A stretch of DNA of 64,000 nt from assembly GCF_011762185.1 (NCBI RefSeq), contig NZ_JAASQJ010000001.1, positions 1,612,001-1,676,000 of the forward strand, given 5' to 3'. The stretch is from Dyadobacter arcticus (lineage in GTDB: Bacteria; Bacteroidota; Bacteroidia; Cytophagales; Spirosomataceae). The notes under the pieces were generated by a model that saw only the letters and a list, made by a program, of their open reading frames with translations, was not told where the DNA came from and ran no database searches. The position numbers and the translations under genes were made by a program. Of this stretch, positions 42,514 to 51,280 are shown piece by piece; the stretch's first letter is position 1; each line of letters starts with the position of its first letter.

Positions 42514-43695
42514 AATCCAGAATTAGCGGACGGAATGCGCTATGTATATTGCCGCGTTACCGTCAATGGCGTTCCCAAGGACATCTCTACCAAACGCATT
42601 TGGCATCCGTCCAAGTGGAGCGTGGGTGCTGGTCGGGCGACCGGAAACAAGGAGGATACTAAAACATTGAATGCGTACCTTGATACGTTGACTTCGAAGA
42701 TTTACGAGGCAAAGCGGTCATTGATTGAGACAAACAAAGAGGTAACCTCGGAAGCTATCAAGAATATTCTTCTCGGCAGAACGGAAGGTGGGAAAACTAT
42801 CCTGCCCATCTTCCGTGAGCACAATGATCAGATCGCCGCTTTAATCGGAGCCGATTTTGCGCCAGGTACCTTGGAGCGATACGAGACATGTTTGAAACAC
42901 ACAAGTGATTTCATCAAATGGAAGTACCAAGCGGACGATTTTGAAATCAAGAAGCTAGACTACGAGTTCATATCACAATACGAGTTCTGGCTAAAAGCGG
43001 TCAAGAAAATCAGCCATAATACTACGATGAAGTATTTGGCTAACTTTAAGAAGATCGTGCTTCTGTGTGTTAAGAGAGGATGGCTGCAACGTGATCCGTT
43101 CTATGCTTTCAAATTTTCGAAGCGAGAGGTAGACCGACAGGCATTGACCGAAGGCGAGTTGAAGAAAGTATGGGAGAAAGATATGGGTGACGGCCGGCTT
43201 GCTCTTGTCAAGGACATTTTTTTGTTCTGTTGCTATACGGGACTGGCATATGCGGACATATATAAATTGAAGCGAACCGAGATTACCGAAGGGATTGACG
43301 GAGGAAAGTGGATAACGACTAAGCGACAAAAGACTGACACTCCATCCCGCATACCTATTTTACCAATGGCGTTGGAAATTTTGGAGAAGTACGAAGATCA
43401 TCCTCAATGCGAGAATGAGAATCGAGTGCTACCTGTGCTTTCGAATCAAAAGATGAATGCATATTTGAAGGAAATTGCAGATTTGTGTGGGATTAAGAAG
43501 AATATTACGTTTCACTTGGCTCGCCATACTTTCGCCACCACAGTGACTCTGACCAACGGAGTACCGATTGAAAGTGTTTCCAAGATGTTGGGGCATCGGA
43601 ATATTAAGACTACTCAGCAGTATGCTAAGATTGTTGATAGGAAGATTAGTGATGATATGGCGAGGTTGAAAGAGATCCTTATGGAAAAACAATAG
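42469..43695 (+). CDS. Tyrosine recombinase (IntDOT-like site-specific integrase)
   Basis: A protein of 408 residues with an N-terminal arm-binding domain (about 1-95), a SAM-like core-binding domain (about 105-205) and a catalytic domain. It shows the box-II HLARH (His349, Arg352), GHRNIKTTQQY (His376) and nucleophile Tyr385. The box-I arginine is absent (FCCYTGLAYAD), as in CTnDOT-type integrases. It heads the defence island and is the likely agent of its integration. Relics of two close relatives occur at 29667 and 58558. A terminator follows at 43786. Confidence 0.95.
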   Translation: MLETSFGLIFFLKRPNPELADGMRYVYCRVTVNGVPKDISTKRIWHPSKWSVGAGRATGNKEDTKTLNAYLDTLTSKIYEAKRSLIETNKEVTSEAIKNILLGRTEGGKTILPIFREHNDQIAALIGADFAPGTLERYETCLKHTSDFIKWKYQADDFEIKKLDYEFISQYEFWLKAVKKISHNTTMKYLANFKKIVLLCVKRGWLQRDPFYAFKFSKREVDRQALTEGELKKVWEKDMGDGRLALVKDIFLFCCYTGLAYADIYKLKRTEITEGIDGGKWITTKRQKTDTPSRIPILPMALEILEKYEDHPQCENENRVLPVLSNQKMNAYLKEIADLCGIKKNITFHLARHTFATTVTLTNGVPIESVSKMLGHRNIKTTQQYAKIVDRKISDDMARLKEILMEKQ

Positions 43696-43785
43696 ATTTA
43701 ACTAAGTTAGTTGCTAAATCTTCCTTGGCAACTTACAATAGTTAGGTACCTGGTTTAATCGCTTGCATACCATTGCTGCAAAGCG

Positions 43786-43822
43786 GAACACTTAGCTTAC
43801 AACCTAAGTGTTCTTTTATTTT
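43786..43822 (+). terminator. Rho-independent terminator after the integrase
   Basis: GAACACTTAG (43786-43795), 8-base loop, CTAAGTGTTC (43804-43813), then TTTTATTTT: a perfect 10-bp stem with a T tail, 91 bases after the integrase stop. Confidence 0.8.
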
Positions 43823-43870
43823 GACTGCTACGGCAACCAGATCTTGGCGTCGAGATGAAAGGGCGGTAAA

Positions 43871-43878
43871 TACTTTTG
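43871..43878 (+). promoter_or_regulatory. Candidate -7 box upstream of the cyclase-like gene
   Basis: TACTTTTG is an exact TAnnTTTG located 149 bases before the ATG at 44027, between the integrase terminator and this gene. The nearest TTG is 24 bases upstream (43844-43846), longer than usual. The rest of the 331-base gap (43696-44026) shows nothing else. Confidence 0.35.
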
Positions 43879-44026
43879 ATCTGGCCTATGTAGCTCCCCA
43901 CTTCGAGCGCTAATCGTTAAGTAATCAGGTTTTTGCAGTATGAAAGTGTGAATTTGTGTTTAGAAGTCACTGTTAAACAAATAAATTCAGGAACCTCATT
44001 TTGAATGTTTTGAAACACCCAATGTC

Positions 44027-44785
44027 ATGAATCGATACATAGCCTATTTCGATTTTCTAGGATACAAACAGTTCATTTTAAACAATACAAGTGAATATCT
44101 AAGACAACGAGCCCGTCATATTTTACGTGATATTGAAATGGCCTTATCACAGGAAAAATACAGGGAATTAAGGCCAGGGTTAGTCATTGCCGATTTGGAA
44201 GATGTGGTGATAAATTGCTTGAATATATCTGACACCATAATATTTTGGACTCTTGATGATAGTGTTAGGAGTTTAAAAGAACTACTCGCCGTAGCTCATT
44301 ACTTTAACTGGTTTCAGATTTATTTTGGCATTCCATTAAGAGGAGTGGTCATTGCCGGGGAAATGGAAATGCTCAGAGGCCACGAAGTGAATGCACACGG
44401 TGCTATCTACAGCAACAATTTGATATATGGACAAGGATTGCTAAAAGCCCATGAGAAAGCTGAGTCACTAAATTTTGCCGGATGTGTAATCGATGAATCT
44501 GTAATAAATAGTTTGGAAGCGAATATAGGCGCCAGAGAACTGCTAAGTCCATTCGCCAAACCATATCATACTCCTTACAAAGCCGGACATGAGCTCGGCA
44601 TCCCAGAATATGTACTGAATATCGTTAATAGGGAACTGAACGGAGACAGCTTCGATAATTTTAGGAATCGGATACAGGCACGGTTCTCTGCGGATAATAA
44701 GCCTGTGAACTCTCCCAGAGTGCAAGAGTTACTTACTAATACAATTGAATTTTTGGAAACTTATCGTGTAGAAAGCGGGGATTAG
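44027..44785 (+). CDS. Class III nucleotide-cyclase-like protein of the defence island
   Basis: A protein of 252 residues. The pattern fits a cyclase-homology fold: RYIAYFDFLGYKQF with Asp9 where the first metal-binding Asp is expected, NISDTIIFW (Asp69) as the second acidic strand, and IPLRGVVIAGEM (about 103-113) followed by LIYGQGLLKAHEKAES, like the RxGxxxG...GxxxNxAxRL strand and helix of adenylate/guanylate cyclases. It is a distant match and the active site may be degenerate. Cyclases of this kind serve as sensors in cyclic-nucleotide anti-phage systems (Pycsar), where an effector gene is adjacent. Here the next gene is an HNH nuclease 218 bases on. The function is inference. Confidence 0.5.
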   Translation: MNRYIAYFDFLGYKQFILNNTSEYLRQRARHILRDIEMALSQEKYRELRPGLVIADLEDVVINCLNISDTIIFWTLDDSVRSLKELLAVAHYFNWFQIYFGIPLRGVVIAGEMEMLRGHEVNAHGAIYSNNLIYGQGLLKAHEKAESLNFAGCVIDESVINSLEANIGARELLSPFAKPYHTPYKAGHELGIPEYVLNIVNRELNGDSFDNFRNRIQARFSADNKPVNSPRVQELLTNTIEFLETYRVESGD

Positions 44786-44909
44786 CACAAGTTAAAAAAG
44801 GCCGTCCCCTCTCTGACAGTGCCGTTTTATCTAATTACTATAATAGCTGGTCTACGAATACAAGCCAATGAGCCGCATAAGCTCGAGCACCTAAGTTACT
44901 GTATCCAGG

Positions 44910-44947
44910 AGTTTATCAACTAGATCCAGTTTTAATACTGATAAACT
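44910..44947. repeat. 9-bp inverted repeat before the HNH gene
   Basis: AGTTTATCA (44910-44918) and TGATAAACT (44939-44947) are exact inverted copies 20 bases apart, ending 57 bases before the HNH start. They may form an operator for the restriction genes. No controller (C protein) gene is visible. Confidence 0.4.
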
Positions 44948-45003
44948 AGACGTTAGAGATTTTTGATTTAACATTGAGGTACCAACACCTAACATTGCTG
45001 TTT

Positions 45004-45717
45004 ATGGGAGAAACCTTACGTATAGGATGGACCTATCATGAACTTGAAGTTGCTGTGGATGCGTATTTGCTTATGATGGCGTTTCAAAAAAGCAAGCAAA
45101 CCTATTCGAAGGCCGAGATACGTAGAAAGACATTAGAGGGCGGTCTAAAAAATCGTTCGTCGGCCTCATTCGAATATCGAATGCAAAACATATCGGCTGT
45201 AATCGCCGATTTCGGACTTTTGCCAGTTACCGGATATCTTCCAGCGTCAAACATTGGTCGAAACGCAGAAATAATCAAATCGATTTTGAGCACAAGACTT
45301 GGGTTAGATAGTACCATTGTCGCTCCGACATCGAATGAAGCAGAGCTAGAGAATAATGTTGGAATATTACTCCAGTCAGGCGTCATAAAGAAACCAATTG
45401 GTGTTTTGAAACCGGCTAGGTGTGAAATGACGGGTCAAAGTTCATTTTACAGGTCCGTACTTGTAAAGGCCTGGATCTTACAGGCAGCGTCAGGTATATG
45501 CGAAGGATGCGACACACCTGCACCGTTCAACTTAACTAACGGTCAACCCTACTTGGAGGTGCATCACGTCAAGCCGCTTGCCGAAGGAGGGCCGGACGTT
45601 GTAGAGAACGTGGTTGCCTTATGCCCGAACTGCCACCGGCGATGCCATCTATCTGTCGACCGTGACGCCTTTACAGCAAATCTTTACTTACGTGTTTATA
45701 GACTTGTTCCAGCATGA
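45004..45717 (+). CDS. HNH endonuclease (McrA-like, restriction-associated)
   Basis: A protein of 237 residues. The N-terminal 150 residues (RIGWTYHELEVAVDAYLLMM, SFEYRMQNISAV) are a helical domain found in restriction-linked HNH proteins. The C-terminal HNH has CEGC (Cys166, Cys169), LEVHHVKPLAEGGPD (His187-His188), ENVVALCPNCH (Cys207, Cys210, His211). The ATG at 45004 replaces the TTG at 44974. It probably cuts DNA as the restriction nuclease, or modification-dependent nuclease, of the following methylase system. Confidence 0.87.
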   Translation: MGETLRIGWTYHELEVAVDAYLLMMAFQKSKQTYSKAEIRRKTLEGGLKNRSSASFEYRMQNISAVIADFGLLPVTGYLPASNIGRNAEIIKSILSTRLGLDSTIVAPTSNEAELENNVGILLQSGVIKKPIGVLKPARCEMTGQSSFYRSVLVKAWILQAASGICEGCDTPAPFNLTNGQPYLEVHHVKPLAEGGPDVVENVVALCPNCHRRCHLSVDRDAFTANLYLRVYRLVPA

Positions 45718-45801
45718 ATTATAATTTTATATTATTTGAGAATACCAGTTTGAACAAAAGGTTCGCTATTTTACCCAAAAACACTTTTTAAGATTGACTG
45801 C

Positions 45802-46227
45802 ATGCCAATTCAGCAAACAAGTGCTGCTAGAAGTTACAATATGTCCCGCATTCGAGCGAAAAACACCTCACCTGAAATTGCGATAAGAAAAGCTTTGTTC
45901 AAACAAGGTTTGAGATTTCGATTGCATGTCCGCAATCTCCCAGGCAAGCCAGATATCGTGTTTTCAAAACAGAAAACCGTCATTTTTGTCCATGGATGCT
46001 TCTGGCATTCACATCCAGGCTGCAAAAGGGCAACAATACCTAAATCCAATATTGACTACTGGATCCCGAAAATAACCAACAATACTCTTCGCGACCAACG
46101 CCACTATCACGAATTAGAAACGCTGGGATGGCGAGTATTCGTCGTGTGGGAATGTCGAACAAAAGTTTTGTTCTTGGTTGATACTGTAAATGACATCGTA
46201 AAGTTTCTCGATAGGGGTAGTCCGTAG
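45802..46227 (+). CDS. vsr: Very short patch repair endonuclease (Vsr)
   Basis: A protein of 141 residues. It has the Vsr signatures MSRIRAKNTSPEIAIRKAL, LPGKPDIVF with catalytic Asp51, VIFVHGCFWHSHPGC (His64, His69, zinc Cys) and GWRVFVVWEC. Vsr nicks at T:G mismatches made by deamination of 5-methylcytosine, so it is expected with a C5 methyltransferase. The dcm-type gene lies 7.2 kb downstream, with the GHKL/Z1/DUF4420/AIPR genes between. Confidence 0.93.
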   Translation: MPIQQTSAARSYNMSRIRAKNTSPEIAIRKALFKQGLRFRLHVRNLPGKPDIVFSKQKTVIFVHGCFWHSHPGCKRATIPKSNIDYWIPKITNNTLRDQRHYHELETLGWRVFVVWECRTKVLFLVDTVNDIVKFLDRGSP

Positions 46228-46272
46228 CATTAAAAAAAAGTTATATTGCATCCCCTCTTCTTTATATTATTG

Positions 46273-47676
46273 ATGTTAAATACCGAAACTGTAAACCCTA
46301 ACCTTGCCAACTTCATATTGTCTTTAAGGGATATCGGCTATTCATTCGAGGTTGCGGTAGCCGACCTCATTGACAATAGCGTATCTGCGCGAGCTTCGAC
46401 AATCCAAATTCACTCGATAGTACATCCCGCACCAATTTTTTGTATGATAGATGATGGTTTTGGCATGAGCGAGGAGGAACTCGTTGAAGCTATGAGACTT
46501 TCGTCTAAAAGTCCATTGGGCAGTCGTGATAAAAGTGACCTTGGCAGATTTGGGCTGGGACTGAAGACCGCATCTTTCTCACAATGTAAAAAGTTGACCG
46601 TAATATCAAAAAAAGGTGGGGTGATTTCGGCACGTCAGTGGGATCTTGACTTTATCTCTGAGAAAAATGAGTGGCTTCTGATAAATCCATCCAACTGCTC
46701 AACGCTACCCTACTATGACGTTATCTCGAAGCAACAATCCGGAACACTGGTCTGCTGGGAAACATTAGACCGTCTCGGTAAAAACGAACATGCCTATGTG
46801 ATAGATAAACTCAGGAAACATCTTGCCCTCGTTTTCCATAGATATCTCGAAGGCGGCCAGGGCATCAAGGCACTGAAAATACTAGTAAACAATAATCCGG
46901 TTGTTCCGTTTAACCCATTTAATTCCGCAAATGACTACACTCAGGAGCTACCAGTAGAGAAAATATGGCTACAGCGGTCACTAATCAAGGTGCAACCGTA
47001 TATTCTCCCACACCATTCCAAGTTATCCCTTCAGGAATACAATCTTTACGCGACCGAGGAAGGGTATCTCAAATCTCAGGGATTCTATTTGTATCGACGA
47101 AATCGTATTCTCATTCACGGGACATGGTGGGGCTTGCATAAAGCACTCGATGCACACAAACTTGTACGAATTAAAATTGATATCGAAAACGACATCGATC
47201 ACCTGTGGGGTATTGATGTCAAAAAATCTATTGCTAGACCGTGCGATGAAATTAGAAATGACCTGAAGAGAATCATTGACTTAGCTACTCAACGAGGATC
47301 TAAACCTTTTGTCACACGTGCTAAAAGAATTGAAAGTAAAGATGTAATACAAACGTGGGATCTTATTGCCAGTAACAATGAAATTCGATTTGTCTTAAAT
47401 CGGTCGCATCCCTTGTACAAGTCACTTTTAGAATCCCTTACTGCTTCTGCTGCCTTGGAAACGTATCTAAAAAGCATCGAGGCATACCTTCCAATCGATG
47501 CCATTCAATATCATCTTCAGGTAAGTCCCTATTCTGTAAAGCAAGAAGCGTCTTTGACGGAAGCAGACATTCAAGAACTAGCAACGAGGATACTTTCTGC
47601 GGGACTCCCCCTTAACTACATGGAGGAGCTGCTTAAAACTGACATATTCACTAATCGACGAGATCTCCTAATCTAA
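46273..47676 (+). CDS. GHKL (HSP90/MutL/MORC-like) ATPase of restriction-type system
   Basis: A protein of 467 residues. The Bergerat ATP-binding fold is complete: VADLIDNSVSA (metal-binding Asn35), IDDGFGMS (Asp61, Gly62-Gly64), and GRFGLGLKTASF (91-102). The start is the ATG at 46273, not the leading TTG at 46246. ATP-driven dimerisation in this family can clamp DNA. The TAATG overlap with the Z1 gene shows obligate coupling. Families of this kind were linked by comparative genomics to restriction-modification systems and to the origin of MORC ATPases. Confidence 0.9.
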   Translation: MLNTETVNPNLANFILSLRDIGYSFEVAVADLIDNSVSARASTIQIHSIVHPAPIFCMIDDGFGMSEEELVEAMRLSSKSPLGSRDKSDLGRFGLGLKTASFSQCKKLTVISKKGGVISARQWDLDFISEKNEWLLINPSNCSTLPYYDVISKQQSGTLVCWETLDRLGKNEHAYVIDKLRKHLALVFHRYLEGGQGIKALKILVNNNPVVPFNPFNSANDYTQELPVEKIWLQRSLIKVQPYILPHHSKLSLQEYNLYATEEGYLKSQGFYLYRRNRILIHGTWWGLHKALDAHKLVRIKIDIENDIDHLWGIDVKKSIARPCDEIRNDLKRIIDLATQRGSKPFVTRAKRIESKDVIQTWDLIASNNEIRFVLNRSHPLYKSLLESLTASAALETYLKSIEAYLPIDAIQYHLQVSPYSVKQEASLTEADIQELATRILSAGLPLNYMEELLKTDIFTNRRDLLI

Positions 47677-50345
47677 TGGAAACCAAGAGTTACCAAGTAT
47701 TGCTTGAATTTATATCTGCTAAACTACGTAAAATTGACGGTGTCTTGCCAAAAGGCAAGATAGCCGAGGAGATCATGAATACCAGGGTGTTAATCGATGC
47801 CATTGGTTCCGAAAATTTTGCTATACTACTTTCATTGTCAAATTTCACCGTTCCTGGAACAGACGATTTGCTTAAACTTTCGAGAGAGCTTGAAACACAT
47901 TTTGACGTTAAGATGGATAGTGGTTTCCTTATACAAGGGGAGGAACAGCGTGAAAGGGATACAACATGGTGGACAAGTATATCAAAGCAAAGATCAAAAA
48001 ATTACTATTGGAATCGTTTACAGAAATACTTAGAGACCAGTCTGCCGCCAGATGTTATCAGAACACTTGATGTAGATACCGATATGGTTATGAACAATTT
48101 GGAAAGTCCAAGCGTTTCGGATTTTTCTCGTTATGGAATGGTTGTAGGTCACGTTCAGTCAGGAAAGACAGGCAACTTTTCAGCCCTGATTTGCAAGGCG
48201 GCAGACTCTGGTTACAAGTTTATCGTAGTAATATCCGGCGATAAGAATATCTTAAGGACTCAGACACAGGAGCGACTTAACGAGACATTTGTCGGGCAAA
48301 CAGAAGGCATTCAAGTCGGCGCTGGAAAAGGTAACGCAAGCAAAGAGCTCTTACCCATTAGCCTAACGACTATTGAACGAGATTTCAATAAACGTGACGC
48401 AGACAAATCTGCGCAAGGACTAAATTTTGACAACGTTAGTGTTCCAATTCTTATAGTGATTAAGAAAAACACGAGCACGTTAAACAGTGTTATAGAGTGG
48501 CTTCAAAAGCAATATCGGAACAACGTTATTGATCATGCGATGCTTGTCGTGGACGATGAGTCCGATTACGCTTCGATAAATACAAAAGATAATGAAGATC
48601 CTACCGCAATAAACAGAAAACTGCGAACACTAATCAGTTTATTTCATAAAAGCGCTTACGTAGCTTACACGGCTACACCCTACGCTAACATCTTCATTGA
48701 CCATGAAGTGGAAACGGCAGCATACGGAAGAGATCTATTCCCAAAAGATTTTATATATGCTCTAGATGCACCATCTAATTATTTTGGAGCTAGGAGGTTC
48801 TTTCTAGATCCGAAGCGAAGTAACTTAGTAAAGATATCCGATTGGGCCGAAGTACTACCTCTAAAGCACAAAAGTGATTTCGAAGTCGTTTCTTTACCTG
48901 AAAGTATGTTAGATGCGATTCGGGCATTTACATTGGTCATTTCAATCAGACACCTCAGGGGGCAAGATGAGAAACATAACAGCATGCTGATACATGCGAC
49001 TCGATTTACGGATGTACACATAAGGCTAAGTAAACGCGTTGAAGACTATCTCACATCAATAAAAGAGGCGGTGACAGTCTACGGAAAGCTTCCTAACGCA
49101 GTGGCGCAAAATGCCCTACTGCAAGACCTTCAAAAAACATTTGATACACATTATAAATATATTGAGCTCAGTTTCCACCAAGTGTTGGGGAAGCTTGCGG
49201 AGATAGCGGAAACTATCGTAGTTCGTGAGGTACATCAAAAAACATCTGTGCCACTGGAATATCGCAAAGACACACCAACTAATGCGATCGTGATAGGCGG
49301 CACAAGTCTTTCCAGAGGATTTACATTAGTCGATTTATCAGTAAGCTATTTTCTCAGGAGTACTATTTTTTATGACACTCTAATGCAAATGGCAAGATGG
49401 TTTGGATATCGACCAGGCTTCGAGGATTTATGCCGAGTCTTTATGCCAAAAACTAGAATGGACGATTTTGCCGAGGTCATCAGTAGTACTGAGGAGCTAT
49501 TCGATGATTTTAAGGTTATGTCGGAAGCAAAAATGACTCCCAGTGATTTTGGACTAGCGGTGCGAGAAAACCCAAACAGCTTCCTTCAAGTAACCGCAAG
49601 AAATAAACTAAAGAATGTCAAGGTACTTAACCATTCCATGCAGCTTGATGGGCGTTTAAAGGAAACCAGTTACCTTCTTTGGACAAAGACCGATATTAAA
49701 CATAACGTCGATGCAATAAAGAAGCTTATTATGAAACTCGGTACTCCGGAAGAGGTAGAAAAAAGCTTAATCTGGCGACAAATCGATAAAGGGCGTATTT
49801 TAGAGTTTTTAGGAACTTATCGTACATATGGCAATGACCGACTTGGGTTAACATCACGAATGCCCATAGCGTTTATTGAAAAATATGCCCTTGAAAGGAA
49901 TACTGATTGGGATATCTCGCTTCACAGCGGAGAAGGTGACGAATTCCACATTGGTGCACATAAGGTTAAGAAACAAAAAAGACGCTTCAATAGACATTCA
50001 GGCCATTTGGAACTTCAAAATCGGCAAGTTTCATCAGGATCAGCAGAAGCAATTGGAATCGAAGATCCAGAACTGCGTAAATCAGTTGCGAACAGCCGAG
50101 GCAAGACAAGAATATTGCTTTCAAGGCCACTTCTTATGCTCCATATTTTAGAAGAAAGCGATGCCAAAGAAGAGGCAAATACTGTGAATGATTTAAACAT
50201 TCCTATCAAAGAGATTGCCGCTTTTGGAGTAAGTTTTCCTGGAAATGCCGCTAAAAAAGGCGAGTCGATTACTTTAAGAATAAATACTGTCTACTATCAA
50301 AATATTTTGAAAGATATTGAGCAAAATGAAGGATTTGACGACTAA
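47676..50345 (+). CDS. Z1-domain superfamily II helicase-like ATPase
   Basis: A protein of 889 residues. Walker A is GHVQSGKT (158-165), Walker B-like LVVDDESDYAS (DDESD at 293-297), and motif III-like AYTATPYANIF (TATP at 332-335). GGTSLSRGFTLVDL and MQMARWFGYRPG (about 535-575) are the C-terminal helicase motifs V/VI. This is the Z1 arrangement (PF10593 type), seen with AIPR and GHKL proteins. It probably translocates on or remodels DNA for the nuclease partner. It starts one base into the GHKL stop and overlaps the next gene by 20 bases. Confidence 0.93.
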   Translation: METKSYQVLLEFISAKLRKIDGVLPKGKIAEEIMNTRVLIDAIGSENFAILLSLSNFTVPGTDDLLKLSRELETHFDVKMDSGFLIQGEEQRERDTTWWTSISKQRSKNYYWNRLQKYLETSLPPDVIRTLDVDTDMVMNNLESPSVSDFSRYGMVVGHVQSGKTGNFSALICKAADSGYKFIVVISGDKNILRTQTQERLNETFVGQTEGIQVGAGKGNASKELLPISLTTIERDFNKRDADKSAQGLNFDNVSVPILIVIKKNTSTLNSVIEWLQKQYRNNVIDHAMLVVDDESDYASINTKDNEDPTAINRKLRTLISLFHKSAYVAYTATPYANIFIDHEVETAAYGRDLFPKDFIYALDAPSNYFGARRFFLDPKRSNLVKISDWAEVLPLKHKSDFEVVSLPESMLDAIRAFTLVISIRHLRGQDEKHNSMLIHATRFTDVHIRLSKRVEDYLTSIKEAVTVYGKLPNAVAQNALLQDLQKTFDTHYKYIELSFHQVLGKLAEIAETIVVREVHQKTSVPLEYRKDTPTNAIVIGGTSLSRGFTLVDLSVSYFLRSTIFYDTLMQMARWFGYRPGFEDLCRVFMPKTRMDDFAEVISSTEELFDDFKVMSEAKMTPSDFGLAVRENPNSFLQVTARNKLKNVKVLNHSMQLDGRLKETSYLLWTKTDIKHNVDAIKKLIMKLGTPEEVEKSLIWRQIDKGRILEFLGTYRTYGNDRLGLTSRMPIAFIEKYALERNTDWDISLHSGEGDEFHIGAHKVKKQKRRFNRHSGHLELQNRQVSSGSAEAIGIEDPELRKSVANSRGKTRILLSRPLLMLHILEESDAKEEANTVNDLNIPIKEIAAFGVSFPGNAAKKGESITLRINTVYYQNILKDIEQNEGFDD

Positions 50346-51279
50346 GAATTTAACTGATCTTTGGCAGCTGATGCACCCGGATTCTCAAAGACGCTTAAAT
50401 AATACACTACATGAGATATTTTGCATTAAAGACACTCAGTCACGGTATGGAATAAAGATTTGCTATCCTAACACAAATGCTTTCGATCGAAGTATAATTA
50501 AGATCCAGGGCATAACAGTTGTTACGAAACGTTCTGATAATAAGACGGAGTTGCACATTTTGCTCAATAGCATTGGCAATTTGGACATATTTTCCATTCT
50601 ATGCATCGACATAATTGAAACAATATCACAATGCAAGAGTGAATCCAATTTACTGCATAAGGTTTTTGGCCGACTACATAGGTGGCAAAGGTTCCTCGCC
50701 AAAAACTCCGCTTTAATTCTTAGCAAAGAACGCCAGATGGGGCTATTCTCGGAGCTCATGATCCTGCGCGACTACCTAATTCCGTCTATTGGCATACGAG
50801 CCGCATTGGAATGCTGGACAGGGCCCGATTTCGACAAAAAAGACTTTTCTACCCATAGGTCTTTTATTGAAGTCAAATCATTAATATCTAGCAAGGGGTC
50901 GAACATTATGATTTCCTCACTAACCCAACTTGATGCCGAAGTTAAACCTTTATGGCTTGCAGTCTACTATATAAGTGAGAATAGCATTGGAGAATCCATC
51001 TCCGATGTTGCCAGTACCCTGCTTGAGAAAATAGGAGACGATAGTCAATCGGAACGTCTGCTTTTAGACAAACTATCTGATTATGGATATCTATTTGGTC
51101 CACCGGAGATTCCTTTATTTCAATGGCTTGTTGATCGCGTATCGTTTTATTCAGTGGTTGATTCATTTCCTAAAATTTTAGCTAAAAATATCGCCTACCA
51201 AATTTCGGATGTGATATATCGTATTGATTTATCAAATTGTCGAGATTTCGAAACGGATTTTGCGAAAATAACTTTATAA
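50326..51279 (+). CDS. PD-(D/E)XK nuclease-like protein (DUF4420 type)
   Basis: A protein of 317 residues. The nuclease core has ERQMGLFSELMILRDYL (Glu143), CWTGPDFDKKDF (Asp173) and the catalytic strand SFIEVKSL (Glu182-x-Lys184). This is the pattern of the putative PD-(D/E)XK family linked with Z1 and AIPR genes. The ATG at 50326 lies inside the end of the Z1 gene (20-base overlap), and the next gene begins 1 base after its stop. It is the likely DNA-cutting subunit of the complex. Confidence 0.85.
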   Translation: MKDLTTKNLTDLWQLMHPDSQRRLNNTLHEIFCIKDTQSRYGIKICYPNTNAFDRSIIKIQGITVVTKRSDNKTELHILLNSIGNLDIFSILCIDIIETISQCKSESNLLHKVFGRLHRWQRFLAKNSALILSKERQMGLFSELMILRDYLIPSIGIRAALECWTGPDFDKKDFSTHRSFIEVKSLISSKGSNIMISSLTQLDAEVKPLWLAVYYISENSIGESISDVASTLLEKIGDDSQSERLLLDKLSDYGYLFGPPEIPLFQWLVDRVSFYSVVDSFPKILAKNIAYQISDVIYRIDLSNCRDFETDFAKITL

Positions 51280-51280
51280 C

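Noticed and set aside
42426..42662. Plus-strand 78-codon frame overlapping the integrase start.
   Set aside because: It is a shadow of the integrase in another frame. The integrase frame has clear family motifs.
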